Shown: positions 1-9,356, numbered from the stretch's first letter. The stretch: DNA of 64,000 nt from Marinobacter nauticus (GCF_003634635.1 NZ_RBJB01000004.1:496001-560000); one strand, 5' to 3'. Numbers and translations: made by a program. Notes: a model not told the origin generated them from the letters alone.

Positions 1-1
1 C

Positions 2-712
2 GTTCGTACCCGGGAGCGGGCCATAGCTGAGCATCCGGCCCGGCTGCAAAGCCTTGAGGCCCGGTTGTCGCAGGCCCGGGCCAGTCTGAGTTCGGCAGAA
101 CTGGACGGTGAGCGGGCGGTATCAACAGCGCCTTTTGAAGGTATGGCCACCAACCTGCAAGTGGCGGCTGGCGATCAGGTATCCCGCAATCAGGCGTTGT
201 TGAGCATCTATCCGATACAGGGGCTGGAAGTCCGGGCGCGGGTGCCGCAGATGTATCTCGGCGAGTTGGTGGATGCCCTGGCCGAGGGGGCAACACTAAC
301 GGCTACCGCTGAGAATTCCGGCCAGCGCTTTGAGCTGGTCCGGTTTGCCGGCCTGTCTGATCCGGCCGGTACCGAGGCGGTGCTGGAGCTGAACGGGGAA
401 TCGGGAGCCTTGCGGCCCGGGGCTTTGCAGCCACTGCTGCTACAGCGGCCAGCAAGGGACAACCTGATTGCCATACCCTTCAGCGCACTGTACGGGGCCG
501 ACAGTGTTTACATCATGACTGATGATAACCGTATGCAGCGGGTGACGGTGCAACGGGTCGGCGAGGCACTCAGCGAGAACGGTGCGCGCCGGTTGTTGAT
601 CGCCAGTGAACACCTGAAACCGGGCATGCGCCTGATCACCACCCACCTGCCCAATGCGATCACCGGCCTGAAAGTAAAACTGGCGGATAGCGAGGGGGCA
701 CCGGCCTCATGA
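2..712 (+). CDS. RND efflux periplasmic adaptor (membrane fusion protein), 3' part only
   Basis: This is the C-terminal 236 residues of a HlyD/AcrA-type adaptor that links an inner-membrane RND pump to an outer-membrane channel. The reading frame is open from base 2, so the gene starts before the window; the TTG at 65 is internal. The first 35 or so residues are charged and heptad-like, consistent with the end of the coiled-coil hairpin. They are followed by a lipoyl half-motif (APFEG, then a stretch ending ALLSIYP), then beta-barrel and membrane-proximal regions. The stop overlaps the start of the RND pump (ATGA at 709-712), so the two are translationally coupled. Substrate unknown. The family call is firm; the missing N-terminus would carry the signal peptide or lipobox. 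Confidence 0.85.
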   Translation, partial: VRTRERAIAEHPARLQSLEARLSQARASLSSAELDGERAVSTAPFEGMATNLQVAAGDQVSRNQALLSIYPIQGLEVRARVPQMYLGELVDALAEGATLTATAENSGQRFELVRFAGLSDPAGTEAVLELNGESGALRPGALQPLLLQRPARDNLIAIPFSALYGADSVYIMTDDNRMQRVTVQRVGEALSENGARRLLIASEHLKPGMRLITTHLPNAITGLKVKLADSEGAPAS

Positions 713-3700
713 GTCGCAAAAAGGGTGTGATCGGCTTTTTTGTCCATCACCGGTTGGCCGGCAATCTGGTGATGCTGGTGATGTTGCTCGGTGGCGTAAT
801 GGCCCTGACCCGCATGAATATCCAGTTCTTCCCTACTTTCGCCCTGGATGTGGTCAGCGTGCGGGTGGTGTGGAGTGGGGCGTCGGCCGAGGATGTGGAG
901 CGCGGTATTACCGACCCGCTTGAGCAGCGTCTGCGCAGCGTCGACGGCCTCAAGAAGATGACCTCCACGTCGGCGCAGGGGGTGTCGTCCATTACCCTGG
1001 AATTCCATGAAGGCACCGACCCGATACAGGCGGTGGATGACGTGCGCCAGCAGGTCGACGAGTTCAATAACTTGCCGGCGGATGCCGAAGAACCGCAGGT
1101 GGCCAGGGTTGAACGGTACGAACCGGTGGCCCGGCTGCTGGTTTACGGTGATGTCGACCGGGCCGAGTTGCGCCAGCTGGTGTACCGGTTTGAAGATGAA
1201 TTGCTGGACCGGGGCATCGACCGGGTCACGCTCCGGGGCCTGCCGGAGCAGCAGATCAGTATTGATGTGCCGGTGGAGCGGCTGGAATCCCTGGGCCTTT
1301 CGCTGGAACAGATTGCCGATCGGGTGGCGTCGCTGTCCCGTGACCTGCCGGCGGGGATGATGGCTCAGCAGGATGCCACCCGAGAGCTGAGGGCGGTGGA
1401 GCAGCGACGCAGCCCCCAGGCCTTCGAGACCATTCCGGTGCTCAGCGGTGATCGCATCCGCATGCAACTGGGTGACATAGCCATCATCCGCCAGGAAGCC
1501 CGGGACAACCAGACGGTCATGGAAAACAACGGCATGCCCGCCGTAGAGCTGCAGCTTCAGCGGGCGGAAAACGGCAACTCCCTGACCGCCGCGCGGGTGT
1601 TTGAGTCCTGGTTGACGGATACCCGCCCGACCTTGCCGGCCACCGTAAATATCAAGGTTTACGACGAAACCTGGCAGTTGATTGAAGACCGGATTTCCCT
1701 GCTGGTGAATAACGGCCTGGGTGGTCTGGTGCTGGTGGTGGGGCTGCTCTACCTGTTTCTTCCCGGGCGGGTCGCCGCCTGGGTGGCGGTGGGTATTCCC
1801 ACCGCCTTTCTCGCCGCCCTGGGCGTGCTATGGCTGATCGGCGGCTCCATCAACATGATTTCACTGTTTGCCCTGATCATGGCCCTGGGGGTGATCGTTG
1901 ACGATGCCATCGTGGTGGGGGAAGACGCGGACGCCCATGCCCGTATGGGAGAGCAGTCCATCTACGCCGCCGAAGGCGCTGCCAAGCGTATGGTATGGCC
2001 AGTACTGGCTTCGTCCCTGACCACGGTGGCGGCGTTCATGCCACTGCTGGTGGTGGGAGGTGTAATAGGCAATATCCTGGGCGATATTCCGGTGGTGATG
2101 ATCTGCGTGTTGATTGCCTCTCTGTTGGAGTGTTTCGTGGTCTTGCCAGCCCATCTTCGCCATGCCTTTGTCCGCAAGGTTTCCGAGAATCAGCCAGAGC
2201 GACGCCCTCACGCCGTGGCCCGTTTGCGCCGGGAATTTGAGCAACGGTTCGATACCTTCCGCGACGGCCCTTTCCGCCGGTTCTCTCGCTACAGCCTGAA
2301 GCACCGGGGCATGACCGTAGCCTCGGCACTGGCGTTGGCTATTGTCACCGTCGGCCTGCTGGCCGGTGGACGGCTTGGGTTCAATTTCTTCCCGACGCCG
2401 GAACCATCGGTGTTCTACGCCAATGCCAGCTTTGTGGCGGGCACGGATAAGGACACGGTGGCGCGCTTCATCCGGGAAATGCAGCGCTCACTCACTGAAA
2501 CGGAGGAGGCCCTGGGTGGCGATCTCGTACTCCATGCCGTGACCACCTACGGCGCTACTCAAGGGGCTGAGGGCAGTTCCCGGAACGATGACGAGCTTGG
2601 CTCCATGCTGGTGGAGCTGGTGCCTTCGGACAGCCGTTCTGTGCGCAATGCCGAGTTCATTCGGGAATGGCGCAGCCGTATGACGCTGCCGGCCGGACTC
2701 GATGCCCTGAACATCAACGAGCGTCAGGCCGGCCCGCCCGGGCGAGATGTCAATGTGCGACTGACCGGTGATGACGCAGAGGCCCTGAAGCGGGCAGCGG
2801 ATGAAGTGGCCCAGGCTCTGGATACCCTGCCGGGCGTGCTGGATGTGGAAGACGATATGCCCTGGGGCCGAGAACAGTTGCTCTATCAGGTCAGCCCTTA
2901 TGGTGAGGCCCTGGGGCTGACCACTGTGGATCTGGGCCGACAGTTGCGGGCGGCATTTGATGGCCGGATCGCCCAGATCTACCAGGATGGTCGCGATGAG
3001 GTGGAAGTCCGGGTGCAGTTGCCGAGGGCGCAACGGGAGCAATATTCCACCCTGGAGCGCATGACTATCCGCATCCCCGATGGCCGTTTTGTACCGCTGA
3101 CCCAGGTGATGAACCTGGATCACCGCCAGGGATTCCAGGCCCTGCGCCATGCCGATGGCAAGCTTGCGGTGGAGGTCACCTCGGCGCTGAATACCCGGGT
3201 TGCCACCACCGACCAGATTCTTGAAAGCCTGCAGTCCGGGCCTTTGCCGGAGATCGCCAGTCGCCACGGTGTGCGCTACAGCTTTGAGGGCCGCTCGGCC
3301 GATCAACGCGAAACCATGGCGGACATGCAAACGGGGCTGCTTATCGGCCTGGCCCTGATGTATGTGGTGCTGGCCTGGGTGTTTGCATCCTGGAGTCTGC
3401 CCCTGATCGTCATGGCGATTATTCCCTTTGCCCTGGTCGGTGCCCTCCTGGGCCACTGGATCATGGGGCTGCAGCTCACCATACTGTCGCTGTTTGGGTT
3501 GTTCGGCCTGTCCGGTATCGTGGTGAATAACGCCATTATTCTGGTGGCTTTCTACAATCAGCAACGGCAGAAGGGGCTGGACATCACGGATGCCCTGAAT
3601 GAGGCCGCCGTGCAGCGGGTTCGCGCGGTTCTGCTGACGTCCTTGACGACCATCGGGGGGCTGACACCGCTGCTGTTCGAAACGTCGTTGCAGGCCCAGT

Positions 3701-3861
3701 TCCTGATTCCCATGGCAACGTCGATTGCCTTTGGCTTGGGACTGTCCACCTTCCTGGTGCTGCTGGTGATTCCAGCGCTGTTGTCCTGGGTCGAGCAATT
3801 CCGGGAATGGCGTGCCCAACGCAGGAACGGTGCGGCAGAACCTCTGGGGGCTGCCGACTGA
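709..3861 (+). CDS. RND-family efflux pump permease (AcrB/HAE type)
   Basis: Inner-membrane proton-driven exporter of 1050 residues, the usual length for the family. A transmembrane segment lies at about residues 14-33, followed by a large periplasmic porter domain, a membrane block at about 335-490, a second periplasmic domain and a second membrane block at about 870-1030. The proton-relay pair is present in TM4 as D398-D399 (motif VIVDDAIVV). The TM10 lysine of AcrB is replaced by Asn in VVNNAII, as in many RND subfamilies outside the AcrB/MexB drug pumps. The gene overlaps the adaptor by 4 bases and is followed 15 bases later by an ABC ATPase, so the whole set appears co-transcribed. No outer-membrane factor is in the window. 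Substrate cannot be read from sequence. Confidence 0.93.
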   Translation: MSRKKGVIGFFVHHRLAGNLVMLVMLLGGVMALTRMNIQFFPTFALDVVSVRVVWSGASAEDVERGITDPLEQRLRSVDGLKKMTSTSAQGVSSITLEFHEGTDPIQAVDDVRQQVDEFNNLPADAEEPQVARVERYEPVARLLVYGDVDRAELRQLVYRFEDELLDRGIDRVTLRGLPEQQISIDVPVERLESLGLSLEQIADRVASLSRDLPAGMMAQQDATRELRAVEQRRSPQAFETIPVLSGDRIRMQLGDIAIIRQEARDNQTVMENNGMPAVELQLQRAENGNSLTAARVFESWLTDTRPTLPATVNIKVYDETWQLIEDRISLLVNNGLGGLVLVVGLLYLFLPGRVAAWVAVGIPTAFLAALGVLWLIGGSINMISLFALIMALGVIVDDAIVVGEDADAHARMGEQSIYAAEGAAKRMVWPVLASSLTTVAAFMPLLVVGGVIGNILGDIPVVMICVLIASLLECFVVLPAHLRHAFVRKVSENQPERRPHAVARLRREFEQRFDTFRDGPFRRFSRYSLKHRGMTVASALALAIVTVGLLAGGRLGFNFFPTPEPSVFYANASFVAGTDKDTVARFIREMQRSLTETEEALGGDLVLHAVTTYGATQGAEGSSRNDDELGSMLVELVPSDSRSVRNAEFIREWRSRMTLPAGLDALNINERQAGPPGRDVNVRLTGDDAEALKRAADEVAQALDTLPGVLDVEDDMPWGREQLLYQVSPYGEALGLTTVDLGRQLRAAFDGRIAQIYQDGRDEVEVRVQLPRAQREQYSTLERMTIRIPDGRFVPLTQVMNLDHRQGFQALRHADGKLAVEVTSALNTRVATTDQILESLQSGPLPEIASRHGVRYSFEGRSADQRETMADMQTGLLIGLALMYVVLAWVFASWSLPLIVMAIIPFALVGALLGHWIMGLQLTILSLFGLFGLSGIVVNNAIILVAFYNQQRQKGLDITDALNEAAVQRVRAVLLTSLTTIGGLTPLLFETSLQAQFLIPMATSIAFGLGLSTFLVLLVIPALLSWVEQFREWRAQRRNGAAEPLGAAD

Positions 3862-3876
3862 ATACCGGGAGAAAAC

Positions 3877-4560
3877 ATGGCCGATAACCTGATCAGTGTC
3901 ACCGGTCTGAGTAAACAGTTCGAGAGCGGCGACCAGCATGTGACCGTGTTGCGGGAACTGAGTGTGCATCTGGGGCGAGGCGAGTCGCTGGCGCTCACCG
4001 GCCCGTCCGGTTCCGGGAAAAGCACGCTGCTGAATGTTCTTTGTGGTCTGGAGTCTCCCGGTTCCGGTCGGCTGGCGATGTTGGGACAGCCTTTGGCCGG
4101 GGATGGCGCGCCAACGGGCAAGGCCCTGGAGCGAACCTGGTGCGAATTGAGGCAGAGCCGACTCGGCGTGGTCTTTCAGGATGCCAACCTGATGCCGACC
4201 CTGTCCCTGCTGGATAATATCCGGTTGCGAGCGCGCCTGGCTGGCCGGGACGACACCAGCGCTGGCGACTGGCTCCAGAGGTTGGGCATTGGTGAGCTGG
4301 GCCAGCGTTATCCGGATCAGGTTTCCGGTGGCCAACGCCAGCGGGCTGCGCTGGCCATGGTATTTGTTACCCGGCCGGCACTGATTCTGGCGGATGAGCC
4401 GACCGGTAGCCTGGACCGGAGGACGGCTGAGACTGTCGCCGATGAGTTGTTCGAACTCCAGGCCCGCCATGGCTGTGGGCTGGTGCTGGCGACCCACGAT
4501 GCGGACCTGGCAGCCCGTTGCCTGCATCAACTGGACCTCGGGCACCAGGGCGGGCCCTGA
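3877..4560 (+). CDS. ABC transporter ATPase, LolD/MacB/AttE type
   Basis: ATP-hydrolysing subunit (227 residues) of a type VII (MacB/LolCDE-like) ABC system. Walker A is GPSGSGKST at residues 42-50, the signature is VSGGQRQ from 149, and Walker B with the catalytic Glu is LILADEP at 169-175, followed by the D-loop region TGSLD. The short form with no C-terminal extension is typical of LolD-like ATPases that pair with FtsX-type permeases, and one follows 6 bases downstream. Together with the AttH-like lipoprotein, the three genes resemble the Agrobacterium attEFGH arrangement. Such systems usually act on periplasmic or envelope substrates by mechanotransmission; the role here is inferred. Confidence 0.92.
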   Translation: MADNLISVTGLSKQFESGDQHVTVLRELSVHLGRGESLALTGPSGSGKSTLLNVLCGLESPGSGRLAMLGQPLAGDGAPTGKALERTWCELRQSRLGVVFQDANLMPTLSLLDNIRLRARLAGRDDTSAGDWLQRLGIGELGQRYPDQVSGGQRQRAALAMVFVTRPALILADEPTGSLDRRTAETVADELFELQARHGCGLVLATHDADLAARCLHQLDLGHQGGP

Positions 4561-4566
4561 AGACCT

Positions 4567-6828
4567 ATGTCTCCCCGCATCGCATTGTTCAGTCATTATC
4601 GTCGTCACCCCCTGCAGCTGGCCGCGCTGGCTGCCATGATCCTGCTTGCCAGCGCGCTCTGGACCGGGATACATCACCTCACCAGCCAGGCCAGGACCAG
4701 CCTTGAACAGAGCGAGCGTGCTGTCGCCGAGCGACAGCAATCGGTGCGAGAGGACGGTAATCCGGTTTCGGTACAGGACTTTGTTAACCTTCGGCGCCAG
4801 GGCCTGTGCGTGATGCCTTGGCTGGAAGTGCCGGTACCGGGGCGCGGTCGGCTGGTGGGCATTGATCCGCTGGCGGCCCATTGCTTTGCCGAGCCGGGAC
4901 ACACGCCAGCACCCTGGCAGGGCGAACTCGATGGCAAGCCCTTCGTCGATATCAGCGAAGCCGCCGCCCAGGCCTCAGCCGAAGCATCGGCCCTGGTTCT
5001 GCTGGTGTCGCAAGCCGACGGTCAGTCGCCACCACCGGCGGGCTACCGCTATCAGGCATTCGCCGTTGCGCCTGACACGGCAGAGCTGGGTGACAGTTTT
5101 CTGCTCAACCTGGATGCGCTCGGAGTGCTGGTCCTGCTGATTACCTCGTTGTTGTTGCGCAGTGTGTTCCTTCTGGGTCTGGCTCAACGCCGGGAAAGCC
5201 TGGCTTTGCTGTATCGCTATGGCGTGAACAGGAGCCAGCTCAGCCGACTGTTGCTGGTGGAAAACCTGCTGCTGGCGTTGGTGTGCATACTGCCCGGGGT
5301 TTGGTTGGGGCGGGCGCTGTCACTGGTTTTGGCAGATGGCTTTGGGCAGGCCCTGGAAGGCCTGTTCGACCGTCTGCTCTATGCCGGTGGAGGGGAGGAC
5401 TGGTGGCTGCCAACCCTGACCATGGTGGCGGTGATCGTGGCCGCTTGCCTGGCGGGCGTTCGGGACTCGTCGGGGTCGCTCCTGACTCGGGTGCAACCGG
5501 CATTTTTTGCGGTGCTACTGGCCCTGGGGCTGGCAGTATCTCTGTGGGCACCAACTCTGATCTGGCTGTTCCTGGCGGTGGCACTGGTTTTTCTCGCTGC
5601 CGGTTGGCTGGCCCCGCTGGCGATTGCCGGGGTTGTCCGCTGGCTGGCCCGTAACACCGGGGATCCGCTGATTCGCTGGCGTCTACAGGAAGTCGCAGTC
5701 CTGGTGCGTCGGCTGGCGTTACCGCTGGTGGCCCTGCAGTTTGCCTTGGCACTGGTGCTGGCGGTTCATGCCCTGGTAACCACGTTCGAGGACACCTTTG
5801 ACCAGTGGCTGGGGCAACGGCTGGAAGCGGATTACTACATTGAAGTACCGCAAGGGGCGGATATCACCGCTGCCGTAAGCTGGCTGGCGGCAAAGCCGGA
5901 GCTGGTGAGCCCGGAATTGTGGCATCAGGTGATTCGTGGGCGGGCCAGCGTGCAGACAGCATCAGGCAGGGAGCCGGTGCCTGTCGATGTGTTTGCGCTC
6001 GGGCCGGTCAGTCACCTGGTGCAAAACTGGCGCCTGCTGGCGCAAACAGAAACGCCCTGGCAGGCGTTGGCGCGGGGTGAGGGGCTAATGGTCAATGAGC
6101 AGTTGGCCAGAAGGCAACAGCTTGCAGTAGGCGACCGTCTCATTGTCAGGCTTGGCGCCCGTCGGTTACAGGCTCCGGTGCTGGCCGTTTATCCGGATTA
6201 CGGGCGGCCCTCCGGTGAGGTGCTGGTGCCGGCGAGTCTCTTGCCCGAGGACTTTGAAGCCCGCTTTCGAAGCCTGTCGATAAGCGCGGGCATCGAAGAG
6301 ATCAAAGTGGTTGAGGCGCAACTGGCCCGGCTTTGGCATACCCCTCAGCTGACCGTGAGGGATAACCAGGCCATCCGGACCCTGGCCACTGATGTTTTTG
6401 ATCAGACCTTCTTGCTGACCCGGGCCATGACTACCCTCACGCTGATTCTGGCCGCCGCCGCGTTGTTGCTGATGGTGTGGGTCTTTCTCTCTACCCGCGC
6501 CTGGTATTTTCGCCTGCTGATCGTCTGGGGTATGCCCCAACGCCAGGCCGCGACTCAGCTCACCCGGGTCTCCCTGGCTCTGATTTTTGCGGTATTGGTT
6601 TGTGCACTGCCACTTGGCGTGTGGCTCACCTGGATTCTGGTCCAGCGCATCAATCCGCTGGCTTTTGGCTGGTCACTGCCGATGGCGGTGTACCCGGGGT
6701 TCTGGATCGAGCTGGCCGTGTTGGCTCTGATCATCGGTCTCAGCATTGCCTTGCTGATGCGCCTGCAGCTGCGTCGCCCGGCCTCGGCGCCGGAGTCCGC
6801 ACACGGGCTGCAGGGAGGGGAACGATGA
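4567..6828 (+). CDS. FtsX-type ABC permease, double-length
   Basis: Membrane partner of the upstream ATPase, 753 residues. One hydrophobic segment lies near residues 15-35, then a periplasmic region of about 150 residues, a first membrane block (about 180-365) and a second FtsX-like half with membrane segments at about 385-410, 620-645, 675-700 and 715-740. Two FtsX units in one chain match a fusion of the AttF and AttG permeases. The stop codon overlaps the start of the downstream lipoprotein (ATGA at 6825-6828), so the products are probably made together. No peptidase or substrate domain is recognisable. The family is clear; the cargo is not. Confidence 0.87.
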   Translation: MSPRIALFSHYRRHPLQLAALAAMILLASALWTGIHHLTSQARTSLEQSERAVAERQQSVREDGNPVSVQDFVNLRRQGLCVMPWLEVPVPGRGRLVGIDPLAAHCFAEPGHTPAPWQGELDGKPFVDISEAAAQASAEASALVLLVSQADGQSPPPAGYRYQAFAVAPDTAELGDSFLLNLDALGVLVLLITSLLLRSVFLLGLAQRRESLALLYRYGVNRSQLSRLLLVENLLLALVCILPGVWLGRALSLVLADGFGQALEGLFDRLLYAGGGEDWWLPTLTMVAVIVAACLAGVRDSSGSLLTRVQPAFFAVLLALGLAVSLWAPTLIWLFLAVALVFLAAGWLAPLAIAGVVRWLARNTGDPLIRWRLQEVAVLVRRLALPLVALQFALALVLAVHALVTTFEDTFDQWLGQRLEADYYIEVPQGADITAAVSWLAAKPELVSPELWHQVIRGRASVQTASGREPVPVDVFALGPVSHLVQNWRLLAQTETPWQALARGEGLMVNEQLARRQQLAVGDRLIVRLGARRLQAPVLAVYPDYGRPSGEVLVPASLLPEDFEARFRSLSISAGIEEIKVVEAQLARLWHTPQLTVRDNQAIRTLATDVFDQTFLLTRAMTTLTLILAAAALLLMVWVFLSTRAWYFRLLIVWGMPQRQAATQLTRVSLALIFAVLVCALPLGVWLTWILVQRINPLAFGWSLPMAVYPGFWIELAVLALIIGLSIALLMRLQLRRPASAPESAHGLQGGER

Positions 6829-7907
6829 ATCGTTTCGTTATCGTACTTCTTGCGCTGCTACTCACCGCCTGTGATCGAGCAGAAGAGCCGAGCGGATTCG
6901 CAGGCCTTGCCGGTGTGGCGGAATCTGAGCATGAGATTCAGTTCCTGCAGCCCGGGCCCGGAGACCGGCTGTCCTTCCCCGCCGATTTCGGCCCTCATCC
7001 CCAGCACCGCATTGAATGGTGGTATCTCACCGCGAATCTGGAAACCGAAAACGGCAGGCCGCTGGGTCTGCAATGGACGCAGTTCCGGCAGGCCTTGACC
7101 CCGAGGTCCGTTGAATCCGAACCGCCGAAGCCGACGCTTTGGCCTCTGGAGGCTGCCTGGATGGCTCACGCAGCGGTGAGCTACAGCGGTCAGCACCGCT
7201 TTGCCGAAAAGCTGGCCAGGGGTGACGTCGGGCATGCCGGGGCCACCGCCCAACCCTTTTCAGTCTGGCTGGATCACTGGCACCTGAGGCCAGCGAGCGG
7301 ACACGTTGGCTGGCGGCTGTCGGTCGCTACAGAACACTGGTCCTACGATCTGTTGTTGCAGCCGCAAGGTGATCCTGTGGCTCATGGTGACGACGGTTTC
7401 AGCGCCAAATCTGCCAGTGGCGAAGGCTCCATGTACTTCAGCCTGGTAGATCTGAAAATTGAGGGAACGGTTACCCTTGAGGGTGACACGTTGAGGGTGG
7501 CGGGCACCGGGTGGTTCGACCGGGAGTGGAGCAGCCAGTTTCTCAAAGCCGGACAGCAGGGCTGGGACTGGTTTGCCCTGCATCTGGATTCGGGGGACAA
7601 GCTGATGCTGTTCCAGTTGCGGGAAACACAACAGGCATTCCGCTCGGGTACCTGGATTCCAGCCACGGGCGAGCCGGTGGCGCTGGGGCCAGAACAGATC
7701 GGGCTGACCTCTGTGGGCCAGCCAGCCGGTTATCCGCGCCGTTGGCAGATAACCCTTCCGGCTTTCGACGTGAACCTTGAGGTCTCCGCGCCGGCAGGGG
7801 ATTACCGGAATTCCGGGCTCTATCCGTATTGGGAGAGCCCGGTTTCCGTCACCGGAAGCCATTCCGGCGTGGGTTACATGGAGCTTACCGGTTACCGGGC
7901 ACAATAA
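6825..7907 (+). CDS. AttH/CrtC-like lipocalin-fold lipoprotein
   Basis: Predicted lipoprotein of 360 residues. The start is taken at ATG 6825 because it begins a clear lipoprotein signal peptide ending in the lipobox LTAC with Cys16; the reading frame is open further upstream but runs inside the permease gene. Family landmarks are HRIEWWYLTANL near residue 65 and GTGWFDREW near 230, typical of the AttH/hydroxyneurosporene-dehydratase-like double lipocalin. Homologues are encoded next to ABC ATPase/FtsX systems, as here, and probably handle a hydrophobic ligand in the periplasm. Enzymatic carotenoid hydration is unlikely because no carotenoid genes are nearby. Last gene of the export operon, convergent with the ammonium transporter 11 bases away. 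Confidence 0.85.
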   Translation: MNRFVIVLLALLLTACDRAEEPSGFAGLAGVAESEHEIQFLQPGPGDRLSFPADFGPHPQHRIEWWYLTANLETENGRPLGLQWTQFRQALTPRSVESEPPKPTLWPLEAAWMAHAAVSYSGQHRFAEKLARGDVGHAGATAQPFSVWLDHWHLRPASGHVGWRLSVATEHWSYDLLLQPQGDPVAHGDDGFSAKSASGEGSMYFSLVDLKIEGTVTLEGDTLRVAGTGWFDREWSSQFLKAGQQGWDWFALHLDSGDKLMLFQLRETQQAFRSGTWIPATGEPVALGPEQIGLTSVGQPAGYPRRWQITLPAFDVNLEVSAPAGDYRNSGLYPYWESPVSVTGSHSGVGYMELTGYRAQ

Positions 7908-7918
7908 GGCCCGGAAAC

Positions 7919-9127
7919 TCACTCAACGGCATTGGCACCGATACGGTGAATGCTGAGGTCGGCACCGTTGAACTCTTCTTCCTCTGTCAGTCTCAGGCCG
8001 CTAATGGTTTTGATGGCACCGTAAACGATGAGCCCGCCGGCAAAGGCCACGATCACACCGGCCACCGAGCCAATAATCTGCGACATCAGGCTGACGCCAC
8101 CCAGGCCCCCGAGCGCTTCCTGGCCGAAGATACCGCAGGCAATGGCGCCCCAGACACCGCATACGCCATGCAAGGGCCAAACACCCAGAACATCATCCAG
8201 CCGCTCGATTTTCGCCTGTGCCCACTCGAACAGGTAGACAAAGATGGCGCCGGCCACGCCCCCGGTAATCAGGGCGCCGACGGGGTGCATCAGGTCTGAG
8301 CCGGCGCACACCGCCACCAGTCCGGCCAGCGGACCGTTGTGAATGAAGCCAGGGTCTTTGCGGCCGAGCAGCATGGAAACCAGAATACCCCCCACCATGG
8401 CCATCAGGCTGTTGACCGCAACCAGGCCACTGATGCCGTCCAGAGTCTGGGCCGACATGACGTTAAAGCCGAACCAGCCCACGGTCAGAATCCAGGCGCC
8501 GAGGGCGAGAAACGGAATGTTGGAAGGGGCAAAGGCCACGACCCGACCGTTGCGATAGCGACCGGTGCGGGCGCCGAGCAGCAGCACCGCAGCGAGAGCA
8601 ATCCAGCCACCGACAGCATGCACCACAACGGAGCCGGCGAAATCATGGAAGGACGCACCAAACTGGTTCTCCAGCCAGGCCTGGAAACCAAAGTTCCCGT
8701 TCCAGATCAGGCCCTCAAAGAAAGGATAGACGAAGGCCACGATCAGGCCCGAGGCAATCAGCATGGGGTAGAAGCGGGCACGCTCTGCGATACCGCCGGA
8801 AACGATCGCCGGAATGGCCGCGGCGAAGGTCATCAGGAAGAAAAATTTGACCAGTTCATAGCCGTTGGCGGAGGTGAGTTCGGCGGCGCCATTGAGAAAG
8901 TGCCCGCCATAGGCGATGTAGTAGCCGATGAAAAAATAGGCGACTGCGGATATGCCGAAGTCGGTCATGATTTTAACCAGGGCATTGACCTGATTTTTAT
9001 GGCGAACAGTGCCCACTTCCAGGAACGCAAAGCCGGCGTGCATGGCCAGCACCATAATGGCGCCAATCAGAATGAAGAGCGTGTTGGCGCTCTCGGTCAG
9101 GGTGTGTACGGCACTCGTGATATCCAC
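7919..9127 (-). CDS. amtB: Ammonium transporter (Amt/AmtB family)
   Basis: Integral inner-membrane ammonium channel of 402 residues with about 11 transmembrane segments. Both pore histidines can be placed by motif: the first in DFAGSVVVHAVGGW and the second in VWPLHGVCGVWG. There is no cleavable signal peptide. The C-terminal tail (GLRLTEEEEFNGADLSIH) is the conserved cytoplasmic tail that contacts the PII protein GlnK in this family. No glnK gene is adjacent, which is unusual because amtB is commonly paired with it. A sigma-54 promoter and two NtrC-like sites lie upstream, so expression is expected under nitrogen limitation. Confidence 0.93.
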   Translation of the reverse strand: MDITSAVHTLTESANTLFILIGAIMVLAMHAGFAFLEVGTVRHKNQVNALVKIMTDFGISAVAYFFIGYYIAYGGHFLNGAAELTSANGYELVKFFFLMTFAAAIPAIVSGGIAERARFYPMLIASGLIVAFVYPFFEGLIWNGNFGFQAWLENQFGASFHDFAGSVVVHAVGGWIALAAVLLLGARTGRYRNGRVVAFAPSNIPFLALGAWILTVGWFGFNVMSAQTLDGISGLVAVNSLMAMVGGILVSMLLGRKDPGFIHNGPLAGLVAVCAGSDLMHPVGALITGGVAGAIFVYLFEWAQAKIERLDDVLGVWPLHGVCGVWGAIACGIFGQEALGGLGGVSLMSQIIGSVAGVIVAFAGGLIVYGAIKTISGLRLTEEEEFNGADLSIHRIGANAVE

Positions 9128-9198
9128 GGGTTTTTCTCCTGAGTGTTTTGATTACGCGGCTTCTGATGAGCCGTTGTGCATTGTTGGGGTGCGACTTA

Positions 9199-9214
9199 AG
9201 CAAGTGCTGTTCCA
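9199..9214 (-). promoter_or_regulatory. Sigma-54 promoter of the ammonium transporter
   Basis: Read on the minus strand the site is TGGAAC, 5 bases, TTGCT. This matches the sigma-54 consensus TGGCAC-N5-TTGCW with one mismatch (A for C). The predicted transcript start lies roughly 60 bases upstream of the ATG at 9127. RpoN dependence fits an ammonium transporter. Inferred by eye. Confidence 0.75.
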
Positions 9215-9290
9215 AAACAATGCATATCAAGTACTGCAGGGGGGTTGGAGAACCTGAGGGCGCCGAGGGAGGTATTTATCTGCGTCAAAG

Positions 9291-9307
9291 TGCACCAGAG
9301 GCGTGCG
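9291..9307. promoter_or_regulatory. NtrC-like site 1 upstream of amtB
   Basis: TGCACCA followed by GAG and GCGTGCG. The left half is a perfect match to the NtrC half-site (TGCACCA-N3-TGGTGCA); the right half matches 4 of 7. It lies about 80 bases upstream of the sigma-54 promoter, a usual place for an enhancer. Confidence 0.5.
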
Positions 9308-9320
9308 CATCAAGGGCTTG

Positions 9321-9337
9321 TGCACCAATCTGGATAG
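9321..9337. promoter_or_regulatory. NtrC-like site 2 upstream of amtB
   Basis: TGCACCA, ATC, TGGATAG: a perfect left half and a partial right half. It lies exactly 30 bases (about three helical turns) from site 1, so both would face the same side of the DNA, as expected for paired NtrC dimers. Confidence 0.5.
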
Positions 9338-9356
9338 GGCGCGAGGCAAGGTTTTA

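Noticed and set aside
2488-4902. 804-codon open frame on the minus strand
   Set aside because: It runs antisense through the RND pump and ABC genes, is rich in Gln, His and Arg as expected from the reverse of GC-rich coding DNA, and has no recognisable domain.
6477-6824. N-terminal extension of the AttH-like lipoprotein
   Set aside because: It lies fully inside the permease gene; the lipoprotein signal starts at 6825.
8339-9142. 267-codon plus-strand frame opposite amtB
   Set aside because: Antisense of a strongly supported transporter gene; composition is Gly, Gln and His rich with no motif.
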